NCBI RefSeq assembly: GCF_900167075.1
Contig: NZ_FUWH01000011.1
Location: 12,455 to 76,454 of the forward strand
Length of the DNA stretch: 64,000 bases
Source: Sediminibacterium ginsengisoli
GTDB lineage: Bacteria > Bacteroidota > Bacteroidia > Chitinophagales > Chitinophagaceae
Reading direction: 5' to 3'
Part shown: positions 9,155 to 16,807 of the stretch, piece after piece
Numbering within the stretch: position 1 is the stretch's first letter
Layout: each line of letters begins with the position of its first letter
The notes under the pieces: generated by a model
The model's database searches: none
What the model saw: the letters and a program-made list of their open reading frames with translations, nothing else
Told to the model about the DNA's origin: nothing
Translations under genes and position numbers: made by a program

Positions 9155-10254
9155 AACGCTTCTCCCAATTGGAAATAGAGACCGCTGTTATTACCCTGGC
9201 CAATACCATAATCGAGCCGCAGGTTCAGCTTTTCACTTTTGTTCAGTGCGAAACGGAGGCCGGCTCCGAATGAATATTTGAGGTCTTTCAGTGCATAGTC
9301 TTTGTAATCATGCCCAACATCTCCCGCACTGCCGAAGGCCACGGCACCAAAACGTTTGTAAACCGGGAAACGGAATTCAGCCTGCAAAACGGCGAGACTG
9401 TTATCGCGGAAGCGCCCTGCATAATAACCACGCATACTGTTTGCCCCTCCGAGACTTGCCAGGCTGCGCAGCGGAGCATCATTACCGGTATTGTTGAAGC
9501 TGTATGCCTGTAGTGCCAGTACATTATCACCCCCTACGGAAATATACCTCCGGAAATCAAGTACAATATTGGTATAGCGGTGTTCGGAACCCAGGTACGA
9601 ACCGAAATGATTGAAATAGACCTGCGCAAAGCCCCCTTTATCAGGCGAGAATGCATGGTTCCTGCTGTCATAGGTAAAACTGAGGCCCAGGCCGGCAATA
9701 TGGTAGCCATCCCGGCCAACCACCTGCTGCTTGTCGAACGCGCCTCCCGCAACATATTTCACCTGGTCCACCAGCTGGTATTCGAACAGGGCCCCTACAA
9801 AGATCCGCCGGCCCAGCTTGCGCATCAGGTGCAGATAAGTATAGAATTGTTTAAAGGAATAAGGCTCTTTGGCGCTGTCGGGTGTGTATTTTCCCAGTCC
9901 CCAGAACTGATCCGGGAAAGAACTGAAAGAAATCTGTTCGTTCAGGATATAGCGTTCGCCATGGGCATACTGGGCCCCGTTGAGCGCAACAACCAGTTGT
10001 TTGTTGAGGGAATAAAGCCCCAGTGCCTGCAGGTTAGACGTCCGGCTTACCGTATCCTTTCTGCTTAGCCGGAAGGTCAGCGCGCCCGCAACCCCACCCG
10101 ACCAGCCGGTTTCGATAGATTTGGCAAGTACCGGAAAAATGAGCAGATTACTCTTTTTTACCGAATCATTCTGGGCTTTCACCGTACCCGGATGGATCAC
10201 CAGGGACAGGAAGAAAATGGCAGAACAAGCGAAGAAAAAACACAATTTTGTCAT
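9151..10254 (-). CDS. BamA/TamA-family outer membrane beta-barrel protein
   Basis: The 367-residue product begins with a long signal peptide (about 1-27, ending VKAQN). The rest is a chain of amphipathic beta strands typical of the Omp85 surface-antigen barrel. It has GLGLSFTYDSRNHAFSP in the middle, a conserved SMRGY (RGY/RGF lid-loop signature) near residue 274, and a C-terminal strand ending in aromatic Phe. No POTRA domains precede the barrel, so this is a barrel-only member like those often found alone in Bacteroidota, not BamA itself. Its function, transport or a structural or enzymatic role in the outer membrane, cannot be told. It is convergent with the PAP2-like gene. Confidence 0.78.
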   Translation of the reverse strand: MTKLCFFFACSAIFFLSLVIHPGTVKAQNDSVKKSNLLIFPVLAKSIETGWSGGVAGALTFRLSRKDTVSRTSNLQALGLYSLNKQLVVALNGAQYAHGERYILNEQISFSSFPDQFWGLGKYTPDSAKEPYSFKQFYTYLHLMRKLGRRIFVGALFEYQLVDQVKYVAGGAFDKQQVVGRDGYHIAGLGLSFTYDSRNHAFSPDKGGFAQVYFNHFGSYLGSEHRYTNIVLDFRRYISVGGDNVLALQAYSFNNTGNDAPLRSLASLGGANSMRGYYAGRFRDNSLAVLQAEFRFPVYKRFGAVAFGSAGDVGHDYKDYALKDLKYSFGAGLRFALNKSEKLNLRLDYGIGQGNNSGLYFQLGEAF

Positions 10255-10313
10255 AAAAGACGCTAAATTAACCCCTTATATATTAAGTGGCGTAATCTCA
10301 AGCATAAATTGCT

Positions 10314-10321
10314 TAGATTTG
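10314..10321 (+). promoter_or_regulatory. possible -7 box upstream of the PhyH-like gene
   Basis: TAGATTTG matches TAnnTTTG exactly, but the start codon is 86 bases away and no -33 element is seen at the right spacing. The region between the divergent genes (10255-10407) is AT-rich and may hold another start point. Confidence 0.35.
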
Positions 10322-10407
10322 CTTGTTTTTTAGACAGATTAAGGTTATGATTTTGTAATAATTAATTAACATTACACTAATATACGTTAACGCAATATAG
10401 GGTACGA

Positions 10408-11220
10408 ATGAAAAAATGGGAAAGTCATTTTCAATTAGGTGATACGCTTACACAAGAGCAGCTCGACTTCTTTGATGAACATGGCGTGATCGTGTTCAGA
10501 AATTTTCTTACAAAGGAAAAAGTTGATACTTATATCAGTGAGCTGAAACGCCTTGAAAAGCAATGGTTGGAAGAAAAGCGCGAAAAAGTAAACGGTATTC
10601 CACTCAAGTTCGGTAAAGACGAACAGGGAAACCTGACCATACAACGTCTGTGCTTCAGTTCGCTTTACAGCGATCCGCTTCACCATTTGCTGGAAGAGCC
10701 ACGCCTGAAAGCGCTCACCGCTTTGTTACAGCCATACGAAGGCCGTATCGCTGAGAATGAAAAAGATGGTCTGGTTATCAATAATTACATCAATACACCG
10801 AACAGCACATTTACCCAGATGGGCTGGCATACCGACAGCCCGCGCGACCTGTTCCTGGGCCAGAAGATCATGCCGATGCTGAACGTAGGTATCCACCTCG
10901 ATACCTGTCCGTTCGAGAACGGTGGTTTGCGTGTATTACCAGGTACGCACAAGCAGAATGTGCTGAAACTGTTATTCGGTAAAAAATACTTTATCGATAA
11001 TAACGACGATGACCGTGAAGTAGGTTTCGACCTGTATTCAGGAGATCTGTCGGTGCATGATGGCCGCCTGTGGCACCGTGTAAAGCAATCCCCGAAATTC
11101 GGAGAAGAAAGCCGTCGCCGTGTTATGTACGTGCCGATTGTTACAGGAAAGTATATGCCTAAAAACGAGAAGAGTAAAACTCCTTTCTACCACCGTTTTA
11201 CCGGCAAAGTACACCACTAA
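10408..11220 (+). CDS. phytanoyl-CoA dioxygenase (PhyH) family protein
   Basis: The 270-residue cytoplasmic protein has the Fe(II)/2-oxoglutarate oxygenase facial triad: GWHTDSP with His141 and Asp143, and LWHRV with His223. An Arg-rich stretch (RRRVM, about 236-240) would bind 2-oxoglutarate. GGLRVLPGTHK (172-182) is a typical PhyH segment. The family hydroxylates alkyl chains, often beside a carbonyl, in lipids or secondary metabolites; the substrate here is unknown. An SDR gene follows 72 bases later on the same strand. A sphingomyelin-synthase-like gene lies 1.3 kb upstream, which hints at lipid modification, but that is inference. No signal peptide is present. Confidence 0.82.
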   Translation: MKKWESHFQLGDTLTQEQLDFFDEHGVIVFRNFLTKEKVDTYISELKRLEKQWLEEKREKVNGIPLKFGKDEQGNLTIQRLCFSSLYSDPLHHLLEEPRLKALTALLQPYEGRIAENEKDGLVINNYINTPNSTFTQMGWHTDSPRDLFLGQKIMPMLNVGIHLDTCPFENGGLRVLPGTHKQNVLKLLFGKKYFIDNNDDDREVGFDLYSGDLSVHDGRLWHRVKQSPKFGEESRRRVMYVPIVTGKYMPKNEKSKTPFYHRFTGKVHH

Positions 11221-11244
11221 ACAACCCCCAAGCCAAGATATTCC

Positions 11245-11274
11245 GAACGGTCAACATAGTTTTGTTGACCGTTC
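11245..11274 (+). promoter_or_regulatory. perfect palindrome enclosing a -7 promoter box, probable operator of the SDR gene
   Basis: GAACGGTCAACA (11245-11256) and TGTTGACCGTTC (11263-11274) are perfect 12-base inverted arms around the six bases TAGTTT. Exactly across the centre sits TAGTTTTG (11257-11264), a full TAnnTTTG match, with the SDR start codon 28 bases downstream. A symmetric site over the promoter is typical of a repressor operator, and the GGTCAA/TTGACC core resembles many TetR-family operators. The hairpin could also act as a terminator for the upstream gene, but only a weak T-run follows. Confidence 0.6.
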
Positions 11275-11292
11275 TACTTTAAACAAGTTCAT

Positions 11293-12072
11293 ATGTCGTA
11301 CGCCCTTATTACCGGCGCCAGCAAAGGCATCGGAAAAGCCATAGCAGAAACCCTTGCTGCCCAGAAGATCAACCTGCTGCTGGTAGCGCGCAGTGAAGAA
11401 TTGTTAGAGCAGCTGGCAGACAACCTCGGCCGGCAGCACCAGGTGAAAACGGCATGGCTGGCCACTGATCTTGGCGATTCCGGTGCTACATCAGCCATTA
11501 TGAACTGGATCAGGGAAAATGGTTACGAAGTGAATATTCTCGTGAACAATGCCGGCTACGGGCTCAGCGGCCGTTTCGATGCATACAGCGCCGAAGCGCA
11601 TGCAGAAATGATGCGGGTGAACATGACCGTTCCGGTAATGCTTTGCCGCGAAATGCTGCCCCTGCTGCAACAGCACAGCCAGGCATATATCTTAAATATT
11701 GTGAGCTCTGCGGCTTACCAGGCGGTACCCGGCTTGAGTGTGTACGCGGCATCAAAAGCGTTTATGCTTCGCTTTACGCGCGGCCTTCGTTATGAACTGC
11801 GTAAAACCAATATTTCAGTTACAGCTGTGAGCCCGGGATCTACTGATACCGGTTTTGCACACCGGGCACAGGTGGGAGAAAAAGCGCTGAAAACAGCAGA
11901 AAAAGTGAACATGACCCCCGAAGCAGTAGCGAAGCAGGCAGTTGCAGCCATGTTTGCGGGCAAAACAGAACTGATTACAGGTTTTATCAATAAAGCAGGT
12001 GCGTTTTTTGCCTGGCTCCTGCCTAAAAAACTCGTGGAAAAAGCATCCGCAGGAATTTACGATCTTGATTAA
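11293..12072 (+). CDS. short-chain dehydrogenase/reductase, DltE-like (COG0300 type)
   Basis: The 259-residue enzyme is a classical SDR. It has the cofactor loop TGASKGIG (7-14), NNAGYG (85-90), catalytic Ser138/139, and YAASK with Tyr151 and Lys155, followed by SPGSTDT. The C-terminal tail (AFFAWLLPKKLVEKAS) is the amphipathic extension seen in the DltE/3-ketoacyl-reductase-like branch, which often touches membranes. The family reduces ketones in fatty acyl chains, sterols or sphingoid bases with NADPH. Together with the neighbouring PhyH-like and sphingomyelin-synthase-like genes a lipid substrate is plausible but unproven. A palindromic operator over its promoter suggests specific repression. 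Confidence 0.85.
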   Translation: MSYALITGASKGIGKAIAETLAAQKINLLLVARSEELLEQLADNLGRQHQVKTAWLATDLGDSGATSAIMNWIRENGYEVNILVNNAGYGLSGRFDAYSAEAHAEMMRVNMTVPVMLCREMLPLLQQHSQAYILNIVSSAAYQAVPGLSVYAASKAFMLRFTRGLRYELRKTNISVTAVSPGSTDTGFAHRAQVGEKALKTAEKVNMTPEAVAKQAVAAMFAGKTELITGFINKAGAFFAWLLPKKLVEKASAGIYDLD

Positions 12073-12204
12073 TGGAAAAAGAACACGGCCTGCGGTTCAA
12101 TACCAGCCTGTGTTTGATGCAGTTTAGCGGTTTCTAACTGCTTCTGTATCATTTATTAATCAGAACATCTTATCCTGATATTTTTATAAAAAAACGACTT
12201 AGGT

Positions 12205-12235
12205 TTTGTTATTTCTCAATTTGCTTTTATATTTG
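12205..12235 (+). promoter_or_regulatory. promoter of the tRNA-Arg gene
   Basis: TTTG at 12205-12208, a 19-base spacer and TATATTTG at 12228-12235 reproduce the full Bacteroidota -33/-7 consensus. The tRNA 5' end lies 20 bases downstream. Confidence 0.85.
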
Positions 12236-12254
12236 CAACCCGTTACAACGGAAT

Positions 12255-12328
12255 GGCTGCGTAGCTCAACTGAATAGAGCATCTGACTACGGATCAGAAG
12301 GTTTCAGGTTTGAATCCTGACGCGGTCA
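12255..12328 (+). tRNA. tRNA-Arg (anticodon ACG)
   Basis: The 74-base cloverleaf folds completely. The acceptor arm GGCTGCG pairs with CGCGGTC with two G-T wobbles. The D arm is GCTC...GAGC. The anticodon stem TCTGA/TCAGA encloses the loop CTACGGA, giving anticodon ACG. A five-base variable loop and the T arm TCAGG/CCTGA with loop TTTGAAT follow. The discriminator is A and CCA is not encoded. The ACG anticodon, deaminated to inosine, reads CGU/CGC/CGA arginine codons. A perfect promoter precedes it and a terminator follows at once. Confidence 0.95.
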
Positions 12329-12335
12329 CAAAAAG

Positions 12336-12360
12336 CCTCACAGAAATGTGGGGTTTTTTT
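12336..12360 (+). terminator. terminator of the tRNA-Arg transcript
   Basis: CCTCACA (12336-12342), loop GAAA and TGTGGGG (12347-12353) form a seven-pair stem (one T-G pair), preceded by AAAAAG and followed by seven T. Confidence 0.88.
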
Positions 12361-12769
12361 ATTGCCGCAAATTGTTACTCCTCCCCACAACCACAGGTGT
12401 TGGGAAGAATATAATAAATCTACGAGTCTTTGCAGAAACACTTCTTTAGGTTCGGTACCCAGCGAAGCTGAGGTAATCGAAATCATGCGCAGCACATTTC
12501 GATAGAGGCCAAAGAAGCGACGGAGCGAAGGCGATACCAAGCGGCCTGAGCGACTGGAAGCAATGAATTTGAAGTGGCTGAGTTGACAAAGCGATTATAT
12601 TGTGCGATTCACAAAGGATTTTGAATTATGAATATTTATTTACATATTTGATCCATCCCCAAGAATCATATTCGATTGTTAGGCAATCCTGTCTGTGGGC
12701 TTTTTGAAGTTATTGCTAACTGCATTGGGCTAATTAAGAATTGCCTGCCCCAAAACTGACTATAATTCT
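12361..12769. other. long gene-free stretch after tRNA-Arg
   Basis: No convincing gene is present in these roughly 400 bases. Positions 12420-12600 contain repeated purine-rich motifs of the GCGAAG/GAGCGA kind. Their minus strand is open for 78 codons (12304-12540), but that frame runs through the terminator and tRNA and has no family look, so I do not call it. The last 150 bases become strongly AT-rich, as is the gene that follows. This looks like decayed or integrated DNA beside the tRNA. No integrase or duplicated tRNA 3' end was found. Confidence 0.45.
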
Positions 12770-14227
12770 ATGGTGTATCGTTTAACAAAAAGCAAGTTAT
12801 TTATTGCAGTACTAGTAGGTGTCGGACTAATTTTCTATGCCTGTAGAAAAAATGCCGTTTCCGGATTAAGCGTTCAGGAAAATATTACTGAATTGCAAGC
12901 ATGGCTTCGCTCTAACGGTCTATCTTACAAGAGTGGTGAAATAGCCATCACAAACAGTAACGGAGTAACTGCAATAAACAAATTAAACTGGGAGCTTGCC
13001 AGTGCATTCAAATCAAGGAATAATTCATATTATGAAGTACCATTCGTGGATGAAAAAGATCAGAGGAAGCATACTGGTTTTAGCATGGTCTTTCAGAAGA
13101 ATGCCAATGAAATAGTTGCCAGGGTAAAGCATTCATACGATAACCCTAATTCCGGCCCAGCAGAATCCGGGTATTCCAAAGTCACAATCTTTGATAGACT
13201 TAATGGAGACAACGATGCATCCTGGGCCTGGTATAACGGTTTAAATTTCCCAACGAAAGTTTACAAGAAGAAAGTTTCGTCAACAACAGATATAAGGATC
13301 AGAACAAATTCCCAAAATGACATAAGGACTAATGTAGCGGATGATTGCAGGCCACTTCTCGTCCCTGTTTATAATTATGAATGCAGGAGCACATACGTTG
13401 ACACGCCTTCTCACCTCACTTGTGGCTATTATAGGGTTGGTTATGATCTCTATACGATTTGCTTTGAGTCACCCCCAGGGTCTTCTCCTGGCGGAAGCGG
13501 AGGCTGGCCTAGTCCCGGTGGTGGCGGAGGTGGTGAAGGTGGAGCATTTAATTATGACGAATATTTAGAAGTTAACAACAGGATTATTGTTGACTCTCTT
13601 GCTGGCTATCCCTGCGCGCAGAATATATTGGCCGTCATGTTCAATATTAATGATTCAATAGCCAGTGTAATAAAAACCTTATTTGGAGACACAAACTATA
13701 TAGACATACGTTTTCAAGTTGATAATAATTTGGCTGGAACATCGACAGATGCAGAAACAAGACCGGGAGGAAGTCTAAGCACTTTCAGAGCTACCGTTAA
13801 AATGAATCCGGATGTGCTGAATAATTCTACACAAGAATATATCGCAGTGACATTTATGCACGAAGCCTTACATGCTTATATTGATTATTATCTGCATCTT
13901 GTTGATAGGAAACTGGTACATCAAAGTGTTTTTTCTACCTTATTTCCTCTATTTGCAGTTTATAGGTTTGATTCATTAAATACAACTGAATTGGCACAAC
14001 ATAATGCAATGGCAGAGACCTACGTAGATATGATGACAAGGTTTGTAAAAAATATGAGTCCTAGGGTTCCAGACTCTGTTGCCCGGGCTTTAGCATGGGG
14101 CGGCTTATATGAAACCACGGTATGGAAATTAAAAACCGATACAAACAGCATTAAAAATATAAATTGGACTGCGAGGGATGCCTCGTTACCAGACAATAAA
14201 ACATGGAAACTAAGAAAATGCCCATAA
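12770..14227 (+). CDS. lipoprotein with an HExxH zincin-like C-terminal domain
   Basis: The 485-residue protein has a lipoprotein signal: a hydrophobic stretch and Cys25 after IFYA. It is therefore probably anchored in the outer membrane or inner-membrane periplasmic face. The N-terminal half (about 30-230) matches nothing I recognise. A Gly/Ser/Pro-rich linker follows at about 236-262. The C-terminal domain contains MHEALHAY, with His364, Glu365 and His368 as an HExxH metallopeptidase motif. Downstream it has QHNAMAETYVD and LAWGGLYET, which could supply the third ligand. Its DNA is far more AT-rich than the flanks (21 of 60 G+C in the line at 13861). It overlaps the next gene and starts the AT-rich cluster behind tRNA-Arg. 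A peptidase role is inferred from one motif only. Confidence 0.65.
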   Translation: MVYRLTKSKLFIAVLVGVGLIFYACRKNAVSGLSVQENITELQAWLRSNGLSYKSGEIAITNSNGVTAINKLNWELASAFKSRNNSYYEVPFVDEKDQRKHTGFSMVFQKNANEIVARVKHSYDNPNSGPAESGYSKVTIFDRLNGDNDASWAWYNGLNFPTKVYKKKVSSTTDIRIRTNSQNDIRTNVADDCRPLLVPVYNYECRSTYVDTPSHLTCGYYRVGYDLYTICFESPPGSSPGGSGGWPSPGGGGGGEGGAFNYDEYLEVNNRIIVDSLAGYPCAQNILAVMFNINDSIASVIKTLFGDTNYIDIRFQVDNNLAGTSTDAETRPGGSLSTFRATVKMNPDVLNNSTQEYIAVTFMHEALHAYIDYYLHLVDRKLVHQSVFSTLFPLFAVYRFDSLNTTELAQHNAMAETYVDMMTRFVKNMSPRVPDSVARALAWGGLYETTVWKLKTDTNSIKNINWTARDASLPDNKTWKLRKCP

Positions 14228-14703
14228 AACGTAACATTCTATTACTTGCCTTGTTCCTGATTTCCGCAACTTCTGTAGTTCATGGACAGAACAAAGAAGA
14301 AACACGTAAATATCTGCAGACGCAATTGGAACGCTTTCTCGTACGATATGATCCTTATGAAAGCATATCATATACCAAAAGCGAAATTGTAATGCTGGAG
14401 ATAGATATTAAAAAAAATGGTAAAATTAACAACGTTGCAGTATCGAGTATCTATACGGATACGGCATTTCGAAAATCACTGGTACATTCCTTATTGAAAT
14501 TAAAGACGGAATTCTCTTTTCCTAAAGCAAAACCAGGCATTTACCCCGTGTGGGTTACATTTTTATTGGGTGATGACGAATGTACATTCAATATCAAATC
14601 CATATCGGGGCTGATCGGCACTGTCCAATCCAAATCTAAAAGTTATGACCAGGAGCCTATGGTTATAACAATCAGAAATTATCTCCCTCAAAGAAAAAAC
14701 TGA
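14218..14703 (+). CDS. small exported protein, possibly TonB-C-like
   Basis: I place the start at ATG 14218, inside the end of the previous gene (10-base overlap), because this gives a clean signal peptide (MPIKRN, hydrophobic core, VVHGQ). An earlier in-frame ATG at 14203 only adds charged residues. The mature part is about 140 residues. It contains a segment with KNGKINNVAVSS, a helix, and then FPKAKPGIYPVWVTF. That order resembles the C-terminal domain of TonB-like energy transducers, but the match is weak and no N-terminal membrane anchor is present. The overlap with the HExxH lipoprotein gene implies translational coupling and a joint role. Composition is AT-rich. Confidence 0.55.
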   Translation: MPIKRNILLLALFLISATSVVHGQNKEETRKYLQTQLERFLVRYDPYESISYTKSEIVMLEIDIKKNGKINNVAVSSIYTDTAFRKSLVHSLLKLKTEFSFPKAKPGIYPVWVTFLLGDDECTFNIKSISGLIGTVQSKSKSYDQEPMVITIRNYLPQRKN

Positions 14704-14849
14704 AGCAAATTTATCCATCGGTTTACAATATAAATCTGCCGGATATGATCTAATTCTATCAGAACATTTCAGCTGACAGTCGAGTTTGTAAACAAAAGAG
14801 CCTACCTGAGGAAACAAATTAATTTCCAGGAATTAAAACGGAGGTTAGG

Positions 14850-15290
14850 ATGCTAACAACAATAAAGCAAAAAACATTTTCATTCTTTGGTCTGGCATTG
14901 ATCTATACATTGATAATCGGATTATCGTCCTGGATATTCAATAATATTCAATTTCAAAGAACCAAAAGTCCTTATATCAAAACTGATCTTATAGCATTGT
15001 TGCAAGTAGCTTTTGTTATATCATTCATGTTATGCGTGATATATTATTTGTTGAAATTTATTCCGCAGGTCAGAAAGTCTCTTTTTCTTGCAGGTGTTTG
15101 TATGCTGATTTTATCTTATGTGCTCTTTACGGCGATTTCGATGGTAGGCAGTCTTGGGGTTTTTAATCCTCTGTCAGGTGAATACCTGTTAGAATTCCTT
15201 GCTCGGTTTACGCCAACCTTCTTTATGGCTTATGTGGATCGCTTTTTAAGCAACCGATTATCAATTCGGGATAGTAGTCAACTGCGGTAA
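14850..15290 (+). CDS. unknown four-helix membrane protein
   Basis: The 146-residue protein has four strongly hydrophobic stretches at about 12-30, 48-68, 77-97 and 103-130, with charged short loops, so it is an inner membrane protein. I recognise no family motif. It is preceded by ACGGAGGTTAGG, an unusually good Shine-Dalgarno-like sequence for Bacteroidota, where such sites are weak or absent. DNA is AT-rich (22 of 60 G+C in the line at 14881) like the two genes before it, from which it is separated by 146 bases. A hairpin terminator follows. Confidence 0.55.
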   Translation: MLTTIKQKTFSFFGLALIYTLIIGLSSWIFNNIQFQRTKSPYIKTDLIALLQVAFVISFMLCVIYYLLKFIPQVRKSLFLAGVCMLILSYVLFTAISMVGSLGVFNPLSGEYLLEFLARFTPTFFMAYVDRFLSNRLSIRDSSQLR

Positions 15291-15310
15291 AATAATTTAA
15301 TGATTTTTAA

Positions 15311-15343
15311 ACGGCTGTAGCATTAACTACAGCCGTTCTTTTT
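15311..15343 (+). terminator. intrinsic terminator closing the AT-rich cluster
   Basis: ACGGCTGTAG (15311-15320) and CTACAGCCGT (15327-15336) form a perfect 10-base stem around CATTAA, followed by TTCTTTTT. Confidence 0.9.
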
Positions 15344-15447
15344 GTGAATCTGGCGCTATTGCAATTTTGCTTTCATATCAAAGATTTAATTCCGGTACAA
15401 TTACCAGAACCCCATCCTATTCAACCTTTTATTTTTAATTTGCCCCC

Positions 15448-16392
15448 ATGGAAAAAGAAACGATGTTCAGCAACAGGCTCGGTAAAGTGTACAAACATCG
15501 CAGCAAACAGGCGCGCAGAACAAACGTGTCCTGCTACCGCATTTACGACCACGACCTGCCTGAATTTCCTTTCTGTATTGAACTGTATGAAGACAAACTT
15601 TACCTCGCCGAATACCTGCGCCGGCATGGTATGACGGATGAAGAACATGATGCCTGGCTCGGTGGCTGCCTTAAAATCATCACTGAAATCACGGGCATCG
15701 CTCCCGAGAATATTTATATCAGGCAACGGAAACGTATGTCGCACCGCGGAGACGATCAGTACGAAAAAATGGATACGAAGCAGGAATTCTTTACCGTATC
15801 CGAGCAGGGCCTGAAATTCCTGGTAAACCTCACCGATTACCTGGATACCGGCCTTTTTCTCGATCACCGCATTACCCGGCAACAGGTAAGAGAAAGCAGT
15901 GAGGGTAAAAACGTGCTGAACCTGTTCTGCTATACAGGTTCCTTTTCTGTATATGCAGCGGCCGGCGGCGCCAAAACTGTTACTTCAGTGGACCTTTCAA
16001 AAACTTACCTCAACTGGGCAGAAGACAATATGGTCATCAACCTGCTGAAGGATAAAGAGAAATACCGCTTTGTACATGCTGATGTAAAACAATACCTCAA
16101 AACCCTGCAACCAGACAGTTTCGACCTGGTGATCATGGACCCGCCAACGTTCAGCAACAGCAAGCGCATGAAAGATTTTCTCGATATCCAGCGCGATCAT
16201 GTGGAACTACTGAACGATGTGCTCAGCGCGGTAACTCCCGGCGGCACGGTCTACTTCAGTACTAATTTTACAAAGTTTATACTAGATGAACCTGCCATAA
16301 AAGCAACCAGCATCAAAGATATCACCCGCAACACCACTCCTTTCGATTTTGAAGGGAAACTGAAAAGATGGTGTTACAAGATCATCAAATAA
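15448..16392 (+). CDS. class I rRNA methyltransferase, RlmK-like
   Basis: The 314-residue cytoplasmic protein resembles the C-terminal half of E. coli RlmL (the RlmK activity, m7G2069 of 23S rRNA) and the RlmI family. The N-terminal segment (about 1-140) has RMSHRGDDQYEKM and the conserved F(L)DHR of this family. The SAM-binding motif is VLNLFCYTGSFSVYAA (about 152-167). The catalytic DPPTFSNSK begins at Asp231. It lacks the THUMP and first methyltransferase domains of full RlmKL, so it is a stand-alone RlmK-type enzyme. The 3' end is convergent with the next gene, two bases apart. Exact target nucleotide is inferred from the family. Confidence 0.82.
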   Translation: MEKETMFSNRLGKVYKHRSKQARRTNVSCYRIYDHDLPEFPFCIELYEDKLYLAEYLRRHGMTDEEHDAWLGGCLKIITEITGIAPENIYIRQRKRMSHRGDDQYEKMDTKQEFFTVSEQGLKFLVNLTDYLDTGLFLDHRITRQQVRESSEGKNVLNLFCYTGSFSVYAAAGGAKTVTSVDLSKTYLNWAEDNMVINLLKDKEKYRFVHADVKQYLKTLQPDSFDLVIMDPPTFSNSKRMKDFLDIQRDHVELLNDVLSAVTPGGTVYFSTNFTKFILDEPAIKATSIKDITRNTTPFDFEGKLKRWCYKIIK

Positions 16393-16394
16393 CA

Positions 16395-16781
16395 TTACCG
16401 GCTGTCTGGGGGCAATGCAAAACTATCCATCAGGTAGCGGCGAGTAACGAACATTCCCCGGTGATGATAATAAACCGAGTAGCTGTTTGCAATGGAATCA
16501 GGTGTGGTATAATAAACGGTAAGCAGGTAATTCTGTTTCACCGGTCCGCTCTGCCACCGGTCATAACCCGGTATCTGCTGAGTCTGGGAAAGCGGTGCGC
16601 CGAGGTAATCCTGAACAATGGAGCGCTTCTCTCCCAGCGGGAAACTTCTCCATTTGTAAGGAACGGCCCATACGGCAGATTTCGGAACGGCATAGCGGTA
16701 TACGAAAACATAAGTCAGCGCTGATACGATCAGTACCAGCATCAGGCTTCCGATAACGTATTTTTTTCGGAGGGATGTCAT
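16395..16781 (-). CDS. small membrane-anchored protein of unknown function
   Basis: The 128-residue product has one N-terminal membrane segment (about residues 8-27) after a basic start, then a roughly 100-residue periplasmic part with many Tyr and Trp. LGAPLSQTQQIPGYDRW resembles the small SmpA/OmlA-like fold (the DYLGxP turn), but I cannot confirm it. It is the last gene of a minus-strand run and starts 26 bases after the GAF/DHp gene, so it is likely co-transcribed with it. Confidence 0.55.
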   Translation of the reverse strand: MTSLRKKYVIGSLMLVLIVSALTYVFVYRYAVPKSAVWAVPYKWRSFPLGEKRSIVQDYLGAPLSQTQQIPGYDRWQSGPVKQNYLLTVYYTTPDSIANSYSVYYHHRGMFVTRRYLMDSFALPPDSR

Positions 16782-16807
16782 TTCGTTTGATTGAATTTTC
16801 GGACGAT

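Noticed and set aside
12304..12540. 78-codon minus-strand frame downstream of and into tRNA-Arg
   Set aside because: It runs through the tRNA 3' half and its terminator and shows no recognisable protein pattern.
12761..12766. TATAAT directly before the HExxH lipoprotein gene
   Set aside because: An E. coli-type -10 four bases before the start codon is likely chance in AT-rich DNA; Bacteroidota use TAnnTTTG.
15337..15360. Possible duplicated tRNA end (att site) near TGAATCTGGCGC
   Set aside because: Only a short gapped match to the tRNA-Arg 3' end; too weak to call an attachment repeat.
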